From Streptomyces sp. 378 (GTDB lineage: Bacteria; Actinomycetota; Actinomycetes; Streptomycetales; Streptomycetaceae), in the NCBI RefSeq assembly GCF_030124145.1, contig NZ_JASKMS010000021.1:1-64000 (forward strand): a DNA stretch of 64,000 nt, written 5' to 3'. The translations under genes were made by a program, and so were the position numbers. The notes beneath the pieces are model-generated. The model did not search any database and had not been told where the DNA came from. It saw only the letters and a list, made by a program, of their open reading frames with translations. Within the stretch, counting starts at the first letter, position 1. Every line of letters starts with the position of its first letter. Below, one piece after another: positions 34,722 through 43,343 of this stretch.

Positions 34722-35630
34722 ATGCGGATAGGACTGCTCGGCACCGGACCCTGGGCGCGGATGGCTCACGCACCCGCGTTGAGCGGGCACGACGGGCTGG
34801 ACTTCGCCGGGGTGTGGGGCCGCCGTCCGGAGGCCGCCGAGGAACTGTCCGAGCGACACGGCGTGCGGGCGTACGACGACGTCGACGCGTTGTTCGCCGA
34901 CGTGGACGCCGTGGCCGTGGCGCTGCCGCCGGAGGTACAGGCCGGGCTCGCCGCGCGGGCGGCACGGGCCGGATGCCATCTGCTGCTGGACAAGCCGCTC
35001 GCGCCGACGGTGGAGCAGGGGCGGGCGGTCGTCGAGGCGGCCGAGGAGGCCGGTGTCGCCTCGGCCGTGTTCTTCACGACGCGCTTCCAGCCCGAGCCGG
35101 CGGCGTGGATCGCCGAGCAGGCCGCGGTGCCGGGCTGGTTCACGGGGCGGGCCGAGTGGCTCGGGGCGGTGTTCTCCGGGGACAGTCCCTTCGCGACGCC
35201 GTGGCGGCGGGAGAAGGGCGCTCTGTGGGACGTCGGCCCGCACGCCCTGTCCGTGCTGCTGCCGGTCCTCGGCGACGTGCGGCGTGTGACGGCGGCGGTG
35301 TACGGGCCCGGCGACACGTCCCATCTCGTCCTCGACCACTCGGGGGGCGCGTCGAGCACTCTGACCCTGAGCCTGACGGCACCGGCCGCCGCTGCCGGTG
35401 CCGCCGTGGAGCTGCGGGGGAATGCGGGGGTCGCGGTGCTTCCCGACAGCGCCGACGGAGCGGTGCCCGCGCTGATGCGGGCCGCGGACGCCCTGCTCGA
35501 CGCCGCCCGGACCGGCCGCCCGCATGCCTGTGACGCGGCGTTCGGGCTGCGGGTGACGGAGATCCTCACGGCGGTCCAGGACCTGCTGAACGACGGGTCC
35601 GAGTGTGCTGCGCCAGAAATCCGTCGGTAG
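34722..35630 (+). CDS. Gfo/Idh/MocA-family oxidoreductase
   Basis: A 302-residue NAD(P)-dependent oxidoreductase from ATG 34722. The N-terminal Rossmann fold is MRIGLLGTGPWARMAHAPAL (GxGxxA variant), with LLDKPLAPT holding the conserved lysine of the EKP-type motif. The C-terminal half has REKGALWDVGPHALSVLLPV with the catalytic histidine region (DxGxHxxD-like, DVGPHALS). It usually acts on sugars, inositols or related polyols. It stands alone, 121 bases after the VOC gene. Confidence 0.85.
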   Translation: MRIGLLGTGPWARMAHAPALSGHDGLDFAGVWGRRPEAAEELSERHGVRAYDDVDALFADVDAVAVALPPEVQAGLAARAARAGCHLLLDKPLAPTVEQGRAVVEAAEEAGVASAVFFTTRFQPEPAAWIAEQAAVPGWFTGRAEWLGAVFSGDSPFATPWRREKGALWDVGPHALSVLLPVLGDVRRVTAAVYGPGDTSHLVLDHSGGASSTLTLSLTAPAAAAGAAVELRGNAGVAVLPDSADGAVPALMRAADALLDAARTGRPHACDAAFGLRVTEILTAVQDLLNDGSECAAPEIRR

Positions 35631-35761
35631 ATCTGTCTCGTCTCGGCGGTCGGATTCTCGCCGCCGACCAGGGGCGTTGACCGTCCGCAGCTCAGCGGGA
35701 ACTACCTAGGAACTTCCGGCGCGGGACACTAGCCAGGCGACGTCCCCCGGCGACGGCTCCC

Positions 35762-36652
35762 TTACCGCGCCGGGTCGAAGTTGAGCCGCTCCCTCACCAC
35801 CGGGTAGCCGGCCTTGGCGAAGTTCGCCGCCATGGGGAAGTTGCCCTGGTCCGTGGCCGCGGCGACGAACTCCGCCCCTTGTTCGACGAGGAAGTGGGTG
35901 CACTCGGCCAGGAGGTCGTAGGCGTAGCCGTGCCCGCGCTGATCGGGCAGGACGCCGATGAAGCCGATGCAGGGGCCGGACGGGTTGTGGGCCGGGATGT
36001 GGATGCCGGCCGTCTCGCCCTGCGGGGTGTACGCCACCTGCCACCACGCGCGGGGCGAGGGGCACCAGTGGAAGAAGTCGAGTTCCTCCCGAGCCGCCTG
36101 GTCGAGTCCGCCCTGCTCGATGGCCTTGAGGGCATGGGCGTCCAGGGTGACGGAGTGGATGCGGCGCAGCGCGTCGAAGAACACGGCGTTGTCCGGTTCG
36201 GCGCGGAACTCCAGGCGCCCGGGCCGCTCGGGCAGGCCGCGCTCCGGGGTCCAGCGGTACAGGAGGCGCTCGACCAGGAGGGTGTAACCGGCCTTCCGGG
36301 CGGCGGTGAGGCGGGTCTCGGCGGCGGCGCGCAGTTCCGGGTCGTCGCGCCAGCCGGCGGGCAGGTTCAGCTCCAGCTCGACCTGCCAGGGGGCGGAGCG
36401 CAGGAGGGCGGCGCCCGCTTCCGCCTCGCCTTCGGCCACGTCGAACCAGTTGAGGTTGACGGGCTGGGTGTCGTCGGGCCCGCCCCACCAGGCGCCGCGT
36501 GCGACGACGCGGCCGTCGCGCAGGGCCACCCGCTTCCAGTCGGGGCGGTGCCGGGTCAGCCGGTGGCCCTCACGGGCGCCCAGCGGGTCGGGCAGGGTGT
36601 CGAAGAGTTCGGCGTCGCTCGTGTCGAGCGCGCGGATGACCGGATCGGTCAT
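35762..36652 (-). CDS. GNAT-family N-acetyltransferase, two-domain
   Basis: A 296-residue protein from ATG 36652. The C-terminal domain has acetyl-CoA-binding features: GFIGVLPDQRGHGYAYDLLA (Q/RxxGxG/A) and TDQGNFPMAANFAKAGY (the typical N..A..F.K.GF). The N-terminal half is probably a second, degenerate GNAT domain. The acceptor substrate is unknown. It is divergent from the phosphatase at 37124 across a 471-bp gap. Confidence 0.82.
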   Translation of the reverse strand: MTDPVIRALDTSDAELFDTLPDPLGAREGHRLTRHRPDWKRVALRDGRVVARGAWWGGPDDTQPVNLNWFDVAEGEAEAGAALLRSAPWQVELELNLPAGWRDDPELRAAAETRLTAARKAGYTLLVERLLYRWTPERGLPERPGRLEFRAEPDNAVFFDALRRIHSVTLDAHALKAIEQGGLDQAAREELDFFHWCPSPRAWWQVAYTPQGETAGIHIPAHNPSGPCIGFIGVLPDQRGHGYAYDLLAECTHFLVEQGAEFVAAATDQGNFPMAANFAKAGYPVVRERLNFDPAR

Positions 36653-37123
36653 GGGATGTCCTCCGGGACGCAGGCTGCTGCTCAGAGCGCTCCCGGTCGG
36701 TCAGTCGAGGCACGCCGGGACAAGGGGGAGGGAGCGCGGGTACGGGGTGAACTGCACGGCTCTGCCCTCCTTCCACAGGTCTCAGGGGCGTGGCGCGCCA
36801 CACGCTACGGGGTCTCCGACGGGCCGTCCATCGCTTTTCCCGGCCCGGCTCGACTGCTCCTTGAGCGATGGCCGAGCGATGCAGGGTGTTTCAAGTGGAT
36901 GGGGAGAGGCGGGACTTCCGCGAAAGAGACCGGGTCGGCGAGGGCGGCGCCCGTCCGCGGCATCCGTGCCGCAGCGTGGTCCGAAAGCGCTCCGATCCAG
37001 GGCACGGCTCCCACGGGCATCAGGCTGACGCTCGCGCCGTTCCAGGACCTCGGCGGACCACGACGGCCTGCGGCGGCGCGGGCCCGGCGTGCGGCGGCCG
37101 GTCGGGCGTAGCAGCGTGGTGGG
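36653..37123. other. Intergenic region, 471 bp
   Basis: Divergent gap between the GNAT gene and the PP2C gene. On the minus strand about 36800-37060 there is a partly coding-like stretch (SLMPVGAVPWIGALSDHAAA), but its GC3 falls away after about 40 codons and no start was found. It may be a remnant. No promoter motif was assigned. Confidence 0.35.
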
Positions 37124-38236
37124 ATGAACAGTGTGCGCGGCCGGCTTGCGCGCCGGGACCCGGACCGGCGGGGCTGGCTGCGCGGCGCCGCGCGGCCGCC
37201 CGGCTGGGCCCGGGTGCTGCCGTCGGCACTGCTGGCGGGCGTGTGCGCGGCGGAGCTGATCAGTCCGAAGCCCCTCGACATCGGCTTCCTGCTGGGCGCC
37301 ATCCCGCCCCTGGCCGTGCTGGCGCACGGACCGGTGATGACGGCCGTGCTCGGCGCGCTGGTGGTGGTCGTGCTGACCGTGCCCGTTTTCAACCTCGACA
37401 ATCCCGGCAGCACCGACCTGCTGACCGTGTGCTTCGTCTCGGTGCTGAGTGTGCTGCTGTCGTACGTCCGCACCAGGCGGGACGCGCAACTGGTCACCGA
37501 GCGGGCCGTCGCCGAGGCCGCGCAGCGGGCGGTCGTGCCGCCTCTGCCGGAGCGCGTCGGGCCGGTGCGCTGCGCGGGTCTGTACCGGGCCGCGCAGAGC
37601 GGGACGCTGGTCGGCGGCGACTTCTTCGACGTACGGGCGGGCCCCTACGGTGTACGGGCCGTCATGGGCGATGTGCAGGGGCACGGGCTGTCGGCCGTCG
37701 CGACGGTCGCGTCGCTGCTGGGTGCCTTCCGGGAGGCGGTGCTGGACCAGCCGGACCCGGAGGCCGTGGCGGCCCGGCTCGACCGGAGGCTGGCGGTGGA
37801 CTCGGCGGGCGAGCCGCACGCCGAGTTGTTCGCCACGGCGGTGCTGCTCGACTTCTCCGCCGACGCCCGGCTGGTGCGGATCGTGGCGTGCGGGCAGGCC
37901 GGACCGCTGTTGTTGCGGGGCGGGCGGGTCGTGGAGCTGGACGTCGAGCCGTGCGCGCCTCTCGGCCTCAGCCTCACCGAGGCCGCTCCGCCGCGGGTCG
38001 TCTCGGTGCCGCTGAGGGCCGGTGACCGGCTCTTCCTCGCCTCCGACGGCGTCACCGAGGCCAGGGACGCCGACGGGGTCTTCTATCCGCTGGTCGACCG
38101 GCTGCCGGGCCTCGCCGCCGAGGACCCGGTCGCGCTGGCCGAGCGGGTCTGGACCGACCTCGTGGGGCACTGCCCGGACGTGCGGGACGACGTCACGATG
38201 CTGGTGCTCGCGCCCCGCCCGCCCGGAGGGCCCTGA
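37124..38236 (+). CDS. Membrane-anchored PP2C/SpoIIE-type serine phosphatase
   Basis: A 370-residue protein from ATG 37124. The N-terminal part (about 25-115) has three hydrophobic helices (LPSALLAGVCAAELISP, IGFLLGAIPPLAVLAHGP, MTAVLGALVVVVLTVPVF) followed by a linker. Residues about 140-368 are the SpoIIE/PP2C phosphatase domain with metal-binding motifs GGDFFDVRAG, AVMGDVQGHGLSAVATVA, LFLASDGVTEARD and DDVTMLVLA. It should dephosphorylate anti-anti-sigma factors or similar proteins at the inner membrane. It may work with HATPase-type proteins such as that at 11076-11501. A strong terminator follows. Confidence 0.9.
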   Translation: MNSVRGRLARRDPDRRGWLRGAARPPGWARVLPSALLAGVCAAELISPKPLDIGFLLGAIPPLAVLAHGPVMTAVLGALVVVVLTVPVFNLDNPGSTDLLTVCFVSVLSVLLSYVRTRRDAQLVTERAVAEAAQRAVVPPLPERVGPVRCAGLYRAAQSGTLVGGDFFDVRAGPYGVRAVMGDVQGHGLSAVATVASLLGAFREAVLDQPDPEAVAARLDRRLAVDSAGEPHAELFATAVLLDFSADARLVRIVACGQAGPLLLRGGRVVELDVEPCAPLGLSLTEAAPPRVVSVPLRAGDRLFLASDGVTEARDADGVFYPLVDRLPGLAAEDPVALAERVWTDLVGHCPDVRDDVTMLVLAPRPPGGP

Positions 38237-38244
38237 CAACGGCG

Positions 38245-38284
38245 GCCGGCGGCGGCCCGCGAACCCGCGCGGGCCGCCGCCGGC
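38245..38284. terminator. Terminator between phosphatase and chaplin genes
   Basis: Perfect 17-bp inverted repeat, 38245-38261 against 38268-38284, with the 6-base loop AACCCG. It lies between convergent genes (stops at 38236 and 38305). Confidence 0.85.
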
Positions 38285-38304
38285 GGCGCCGTACGACCGG
38301 TACG

Positions 38305-38541
38305 TCAGTCCTTGATCTGGCACTCGTTGCCGAACGCGGGGTTCAGGAGACCCATCACGTTGATCGTGTTCCCGCAGATATTGGCGTTGATGTCGATCGG
38401 GATCTGGATGACGTTGCCGGAGAGGACGCCGGGGTTGTTGGCGGCGATACCGACGGGGCCGTCGTCCGCGCTCGCCGTACCGGCGAAGGCCAGCAGGGCG
38501 GCGCAGGCCAGGCCGGCCGCGGCAGTCACACGTGTGCGCAT
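38305..38541 (-). CDS. Short chaplin (amyloid surface protein)
   Basis: A 78-residue secreted protein from ATG 38541. The signal peptide ends near ASA-DD (residue 25-26). The mature part is one chaplin domain: GIAANNPGVLSGNVIQIPID, with two cysteines in NICGNTINVMGLLNPAFGNE and CQIKD. Short chaplins (ChpD-H type) assemble into amyloid films that lower surface tension, letting aerial hyphae rise. The final domain is shorter after the second cysteine than in ChpC or ChpE-type proteins I recall. The upstream region (38542-38758) has no obvious sigma-factor motif by eye. Confidence 0.92.
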   Translation of the reverse strand: MRTRVTAAAGLACAALLAFAGTASADDGPVGIAANNPGVLSGNVIQIPIDINANICGNTINVMGLLNPAFGNECQIKD

Positions 38542-38758
38542 GGGTAGAGCTTCTGTCGTTCGCAGGGACACGTGTCCCCACCGTGACCCGTGGTGCGCCG
38601 ACGCGACATCGGTGAGCGGCCGAACGGGGTGCACGGGGTCCGGCGGGGCCGGGTCCGCCCTCTCCGGATGCACGCCGCGCTCCCGCGGGGAATGGTGATA
38701 TCGGACCCGTTTCAGCACCGGGGCCGCACCAGCGATCCGGACCCTAGGAGCAGAGAAC

Positions 38759-38965
38759 ATGTCGACTTCGCAGCCCGCCGCGTCCCAGCAGCCCGAGGAC
38801 CGCGCCACCCCGGACCGTCTGCTCCACGCCCGCACCGGCACCGACGTGTCGCCGGAGGACCTGGTTCTCGCCTCGGGCAAGGACCTCACCCCGCACACCA
38901 TCGAGTGGGCCAAGCGCAAGCTGGCGGCGGAGGGACCCGCCGCCCTGGAGAAGCTGCTGCCCTAG
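38759..38965 (+). CDS. Small protein of unknown function
   Basis: A 68-residue protein from ATG 38759 (TAGGAG 9 bases ahead). The N-terminal 20 residues are polar and disordered. The rest, TGTDVSPEDLVLASGKDLTP and HTIEWAKRKLAAEGPAALEK, is helical and looks conserved in Streptomyces. No signal or membrane segment. The function is unknown. A very strong 25-bp palindrome terminator follows 12 bases after its stop codon. Confidence 0.7.
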   Translation: MSTSQPAASQQPEDRATPDRLLHARTGTDVSPEDLVLASGKDLTPHTIEWAKRKLAAEGPAALEKLLP

Positions 38966-38977
38966 CCGGACCCGCGG

Positions 38978-39029
38978 CGTACGGGAGCCGCCGTGCCAGG
39001 ACGTGTCCTGGCACGGCGGCTCCCGTACG
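38978..39029. terminator. Perfect 25-bp palindromic terminator
   Basis: Arm 38978-39002 is the exact reverse complement of 39005-39029, with only GT between. In RNA this would be about a 24-bp stem with a 4-base loop. It lies between convergent genes (stops at 38965 and 39040). Confidence 0.9.
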
Positions 39030-39039
39030 GGCGGGCGGT

Positions 39040-39546
39040 TCACTCTCTGCGGTCGTCCTCGGGCAGGGCGAGGTCCTCTTCGACCACGTGCACGGCGGCC
39101 TCCTCCGCACCCGCGGCGCCACCGTCGATGCCGACGTCGGCCGCGACGCTCTCCTTCGTGGTGTCGGCGTGCGCCCCCTCGTCCGGGGCGACCAGGCGTC
39201 CGGCGCGTGCGGTGCCCGCCTCGGGGTCCACCGGTTCGCCGTCACTGTCGGGGCTGTCGCCCACGCCGTCCCCCACGGGCTCGGCTGACACGTCGGGGAC
39301 CTCCTGGGCGAGTCGCTCGTCCAGGGTCTCGCCCTCGTGCTGCTCGGCGGCGGTGGTGCCGCGCTTGGTGACGCCGAGGGGCTTCTCCGGCGGGGAGTAG
39401 CCCTCGTCGAGGGTGTCGTCGTAGCTCCGTTCGTCGACGGCGTCCTGCAGGTCCAGCGGCGCGGCGTCCTCCTGCTCCTCGTTGGTCCCGGTGGGCTGGT
39501 ACACGTCGTCCGCCATCGGTTCGGGGCGCATCGGTTCCGTGCCCAT
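39040..39546 (-). CDS. DUF5709 family protein
   Basis: A 168-residue acidic protein from ATG 39546; AAGGAGG lies about 9 bases before the start. The family core is LDLQDAVDERSYDDTLDEGY, then SPPEKPLGVTKRGTTAAEQH and EGETLDERLAQEVPDV. The C-terminal part is acidic and repetitive. DUF5709 proteins are common in actinomycetes, with unknown function; they appear soluble and partly disordered. The region between this gene and the permease remnant (39547-39785) shows nothing further. Confidence 0.85.
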   Translation of the reverse strand: MGTEPMRPEPMADDVYQPTGTNEEQEDAAPLDLQDAVDERSYDDTLDEGYSPPEKPLGVTKRGTTAAEQHEGETLDERLAQEVPDVSAEPVGDGVGDSPDSDGEPVDPEAGTARAGRLVAPDEGAHADTTKESVAADVGIDGGAAGAEEAAVHVVEEDLALPEDDRRE

Positions 39547-39785
39547 CGCTCCTGCCTCCTTGTCGCTGCGTCGACTCGTTCGTCTCTGCTGTCCGTTCCG
39601 CGTTTCCCGTAACGCGGGCTCTAACCTCGACGGATTCCCCCGGCCGGGAGGGCGGCCCGACCCGGCGGACCGGCGGAGTCGAAACCGTCGTCCCCGGGCC
39701 CGATCCCACCTTCCTCCGTCCGGCGGCTGGGGGCCCGCGCCCCGCACGCCCTGGTCGCACACGGGCGACGCGGAGAAGCAGACCG

Positions 39786-40687
39786 TCACGTGGCGCAGGG
39801 AGCCGCGACCGGGGGCGTGAGCGCCGGCCAGGAGCCTTGCGGCCCGACCGGGTCCCCCGACCACTTCTCCTCGATGCGCCCGACCCTCCACACCACCAGG
39901 GCCACCACCCACGTGACGAGGAACAGGGCGACGACCACGTAGCCGAGGACGTTGAGGTCGAGGCCGGAGATCCGGTCCCAGAAGGGGCCGTGCAGGCCGA
40001 ACTGCCCCGCGAGTACATGTGCCAGGGCTTGGACACCGACCTGGTGACGCGGCCCAGCAGGCGGTTCATGAGCCCGCGGTTGTTCAGCCGCTGTTCCAGG
40101 GCTGCCTCGTCGTAGCGGCCCGAGCGCATGGCGCGGAACACCTTCCAGATGCCGGCCAGGATGACGAGGTTGACGCCCGCGATGAGGTAGAGGAACGTCC
40201 CCGAGACCGCCGTGCCGATCAGGCCGGTGACGTCGTGCAGCGCGGAGCCGTCGTCGTGCACCGACCCGGCCAGGGTCTTCACGCCGAGGGTGAGCAGGAA
40301 GGCCAGGGCGAAGACGACGCTGGAGTGGCCGAGCGAGAACCAGAAGCCGACCGACAGCGGCCGCTGCCCCTCCCCCATCAGCTTGCGGGTGGTGTTGTCG
40401 ATGGCGGCGATGGGGTCGGCGTCGAAGGCGTGCCGCATGCCGAGGGTGTAGGCCGTGACGCCGATGCCGACGCCGAAGGTCTGCGTCCCGATGGCGCGGT
40501 GCTGGGGGGCGACGATCACGACCAGGGTGAACCAGCCGACCACGTGCAGGGCCAGGACGAAGGCCGCCATCCCCCCGACCCTGGTCCACTCCCGCCGCGT
40601 CATGGAGCTGCGGACGCGGTGCCAGGCCGTGCGCTGGGCGGGGGCCGGGGCGGGGAGGGGCGGAGTGGACTCAGGGGCGGCCGTCAT
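39786..40687 (-). pseudogene. NiCoT-family nickel/cobalt permease pseudogene
   Basis: The reading frame from ATG 40687 encodes the N-terminal half of a HoxN/NixA-type nickel/cobalt permease through NRLLGRVTRSVSKPWHMY. At about plus-strand 40008-40014 it jumps, in another frame, to the family C-terminus QFGLHGPFWDRISGLDLNVL, ending at 39786. About 100-120 residues of the normal middle (several membrane helices) are missing, so an internal deletion plus frameshift is inferred. In addition, the HX4DH signature helix reads RHAFDADPIAAIDNTT: the last metal-binding histidine is a proline. Transport should be lost. A Nur-like box lies upstream. Confidence 0.85.
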
Positions 40688-40753
40688 CGGGGGGAAGGTC
40701 TTTCTGTCATACGGACGGCCGTGGTGAAACAGCCTCGTGCCATGCTCCGGCAG

Positions 40754-40770
40754 CTGCAAGTCATGTGCAG
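40754..40770. promoter_or_regulatory. Nur-like (nickel uptake regulator) box
   Basis: CTGCAAGTCATGTGCAG, 67-83 bases upstream of the permease start, keeps the TGC-N9-GCA spacing of the Streptomyces Nur box (tTGCaa-N5-ttGCAA). Nickel-bound Nur represses nickel uptake genes, which fits the downstream gene family. The match is by eye. Confidence 0.55.
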
Positions 40771-40837
40771 TAAAGCCCGTGACCGGTCTTGTCCATGGAA
40801 CCGGAAACTCCGCCCGGCGCGTGACTGCCGGCGGGTG

Positions 40838-41686
40838 TCAGACCTCGGCGTTCGGCCCGTCCGGCCGGGTGTGACGCTGCTCGACCATCTCGCGACTCAG
40901 CTCCTCCGTCTCCGCCCCGGTCAGCCGCTCGAAGCCGTCCTCGGTGATGACCGAGAGGATCGGGTAGATGCGGCGGGTGAGGTCCGGACCGCCGGTCGCG
41001 GAATCGTCGTCCGCCGCGTCGTACAGCGCCTGCAGGGCGGCCAGGGCCGCCTCACGGCGGGACATGCCCGGGCGGTAGAGCTTCTTCAACGCGCCCCGGG
41101 CGTACGGCGATCCGGAGCCTTCGGCATGGAAGCCGAACTTCTCGTAGCGGCCCCCGGTGACGTCGTAGGAGAAGATGCGGCCGTGTGCGCCCCGGGGAGC
41201 GGCGGGGTCGTAGCCGGCGAGCAGCGGGACGACCGCGAGACCCTGCATGGCCTGGCCCAGGTTGTCGCGGATCATGGTGGCCAGCCGGGTCGCCTTCGCG
41301 GCGAGGGTCATGGGGATGCCCTCGATCTTCTCGAAGTGCGCCAGCTCCACCTGGTACAGCTTCACCATGTCCACAGCGAGTCCGACCGTGCCGGCGAAGG
41401 CGACCGCGCAGTGGTCGTCGGCGGGGTGCACCTTCTCCAGGTCGCGCTGGGCGATCAGGTTGCCCATCGTCGCCCGCCGGTCGCCCGCGATCAGCACGCC
41501 GTCCCGGTAGGTGAGGGCCAGCACGGTCGTGCCGTGCGGGGCGCCCTCGGCGCGGACGCCGTCCGGAAGGACGCGCCGGGTGCTCAGCAGCTCGGGGCGG
41601 TGGGCCGCCAGGAACTCCGTGAAGGACGAGGAGCCCGGAGTGAAGAACTCCGCCCGCAGTCCGCCCTCGTGCTCGCTCGCCGCCAT
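40838..41686 (-). CDS. prcB: Orphan 20S proteasome beta subunit
   Basis: A 282-residue actinobacterial proteasome beta subunit from ATG 41686, with a 52-residue propeptide (FFTPGSSSFTEFLAAHRPEL is typical) that ends at HG, before T53. Counting T53 as Thr1 gives D17 and K33 (TTVLALTYRDGVLIAGDRRA and QRDLEK), so all catalytic residues are present. It should form chymotrypsin-like beta rings with alpha subunits. The usual dop-pup-prcB-prcA neighbours are absent: the gene stands between a permease pseudogene and a glycosyltransferase. It is therefore probably a second, paralogous beta subunit. Confidence 0.93.
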   Translation of the reverse strand: MAASEHEGGLRAEFFTPGSSSFTEFLAAHRPELLSTRRVLPDGVRAEGAPHGTTVLALTYRDGVLIAGDRRATMGNLIAQRDLEKVHPADDHCAVAFAGTVGLAVDMVKLYQVELAHFEKIEGIPMTLAAKATRLATMIRDNLGQAMQGLAVVPLLAGYDPAAPRGAHGRIFSYDVTGGRYEKFGFHAEGSGSPYARGALKKLYRPGMSRREAALAALQALYDAADDDSATGGPDLTRRIYPILSVITEDGFERLTGAETEELSREMVEQRHTRPDGPNAEV

Positions 41687-41760
41687 GCCGTTGCCCCCTC
41701 GCTCGAGACCGACAACCGACTCCTACCTGAGCCGGGCGGGCGGGAAACGCGTCCGGGACG

Positions 41761-43239
41761 TCAGCCGCCCGGTGCGAGGCGGACGTCCAGGTCCGAGATC
41801 CGGTGCACGGGCCAGGAGCGGGCGTAGCGGGGCGGGGTGGCGCCCGCGGGTGCGAGGTGGGCGACCGGGAGGCGGTCCGCGGTGCGCAGGATGCCGGCCA
41901 CGGTGATGTTCTCGTTGTTGCCGGACGTCGCCCCCGAGGAGCAGCCGGTGTAGTAGCCGATCGGGAGGGCCTCGTGGCCGGTGAGCAGGCAGGGCGGGCG
42001 GACGCCGAGACGGTGCAGGGCGTCGGCGGTGCGGTCCCAGTCGCGGCGGCTCTCGGTGTTGCGGACCACGGCGCCGTTCAGCACGGCGAGCTGCGCCGCG
42101 AGGTGCCCGGCCAGGCCGAGCGCGACGAGCGTGACGGCCACCGGACGCCATGCGCCGCCGGGGGCTTTGACCAGGTGCCACAGGGCGTCCGCGACGGGGA
42201 GCGCGAGCAGCGCGTAGGTCGGCTGGAGGAAGCGCGGAGCCGCATAGCCGATCATGAAGAGGTACGGCAGGGCGGCCGTGAGGGCGCAGGCCAGCGGGAC
42301 CACGGTCCGTTCCAGGCGCCTGGCCCGCGCCGCGACGACCAGCCCGAGGCCGGTCAGCACGGGCAGGGCGAACCACCAGAGGGTGACCAGGGGGTGGGGC
42401 ATCGGCCCGGTGCACGGCCGGCACAGGGCCCGCCCGCCCAGGCTGCGCAGTTGGTCGTCGACGGCGATCTGCCAGCCCAGTCCGCCCTGGATGCGGGAGG
42501 CCTCCGCCAGCCGCTCGCCCAGGCCGCCGTACGCGGTGTACGCCTCGATCACCCAGGGCACGCCGCCCGCCGCGAGTCCCGCCGCGAGCACGAGAAGGAG
42601 CCGCCAGTGGCGGCGCGCCAAGGCGAGGACGAGCAGCGGCACGGCCACGTGGACGGCGTCGGTGGGCCGCATCCACGCCATGAGCGCGGCGCCCGCCGCC
42701 AGACCCCACAGGAGCGCCGGGGCGCGCCGCTCCGCCCCGGCGCGCAGGAAGCAGCCGACGCAGATCAGGGCGCCGATCGCGACCCAGTAGTTGGGCATGG
42801 CCTGCGGGCCGTAGAAGAGGGTCAGCCACAGGGAGGCGAACAGGGCCCCGCCGACGACCAGGACGCGGGTCGGGAACAGGCCCCGCCACGCCCGCAGGGC
42901 CAGGTAGAGGGCGAGTCCGGAGAGCAGGGCGAGGTAGACGCGCAGCAGCGGGACGGACGACGACCAGGACGCGACCGGCGCCACGAGCAACGAGACCCCG
43001 CGGGAGCGGGGGGCGCTGAAGAAGGCCGCCGGGTGGTGGGTGGTGACCTGGCTGACGTAGACGATCTCGTCCCAGCCGAGACCCAGGACGGGCCGGACGA
43101 GGGCGAGCTGCGCCAGGGTGAAGACGGCGGCCAGGGCGGCGAGCGGCCGGTCGCCGCGCGCCAGGCGAGTGGTGCGCGGCCCGGCCGGACGTTCGCGTTT
43201 TCTCCTTCTGACGAGGATGGCGCTCGCGCCGTCAGACAT
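41761..43239 (-). CDS. GT-C-type membrane glycosyltransferase-like protein
   Basis: A 492-residue polytopic membrane protein from ATG 43239. About ten hydrophobic helices follow a basic N-terminus (RRRKRERPAGPRTTRL). The first periplasmic loop carries GLGWDEIVYVSQVTTHH, with the Asp-Glu pair expected of GT-C (ArnT/PMT-like) polyprenyl-phosphate sugar transferases. The C-terminal soluble part has RDWDRTADALHRLGVRPPCL and SGATSGNNENITV. It probably moves a sugar from polyprenyl phosphate onto a lipid or protein at the outer face. The donor and acceptor are unknown. The gene is preceded by an inverted repeat at 43259-43277. Confidence 0.78.
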   Translation of the reverse strand: MSDGASAILVRRRKRERPAGPRTTRLARGDRPLAALAAVFTLAQLALVRPVLGLGWDEIVYVSQVTTHHPAAFFSAPRSRGVSLLVAPVASWSSSVPLLRVYLALLSGLALYLALRAWRGLFPTRVLVVGGALFASLWLTLFYGPQAMPNYWVAIGALICVGCFLRAGAERRAPALLWGLAAGAALMAWMRPTDAVHVAVPLLVLALARRHWRLLLVLAAGLAAGGVPWVIEAYTAYGGLGERLAEASRIQGGLGWQIAVDDQLRSLGGRALCRPCTGPMPHPLVTLWWFALPVLTGLGLVVAARARRLERTVVPLACALTAALPYLFMIGYAAPRFLQPTYALLALPVADALWHLVKAPGGAWRPVAVTLVALGLAGHLAAQLAVLNGAVVRNTESRRDWDRTADALHRLGVRPPCLLTGHEALPIGYYTGCSSGATSGNNENITVAGILRTADRLPVAHLAPAGATPPRYARSWPVHRISDLDVRLAPGG

Positions 43240-43258
43240 GGTGCGCCCCTAATCCCGG

Positions 43259-43277
43259 TGATCGGAAAACACGATCA
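43259..43277. promoter_or_regulatory. Inverted repeat upstream of the GT-C gene
   Basis: TGATCG-GAAAACA-CGATCA (arms 43259-43264 and 43272-43277), 20 bases upstream of the glycosyltransferase start, in a locally AT-richer patch. Candidate operator or part of the promoter. Confidence 0.4.
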
Positions 43278-43343
43278 AGCTAACCCGCGGGGCAGGGGTG
43301 CGCAGGGCGGGATTGGGCCAAGTGACTGACCCGGGGGGCGGGC

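Noticed and set aside
36805..37100. Possible gene on the minus strand (SLMPVGAVPWIGALSDHAAA)
   Set aside because: Only about 40 codons are coding-like; no start, no family recognised and GC3 drops; kept as intergenic.
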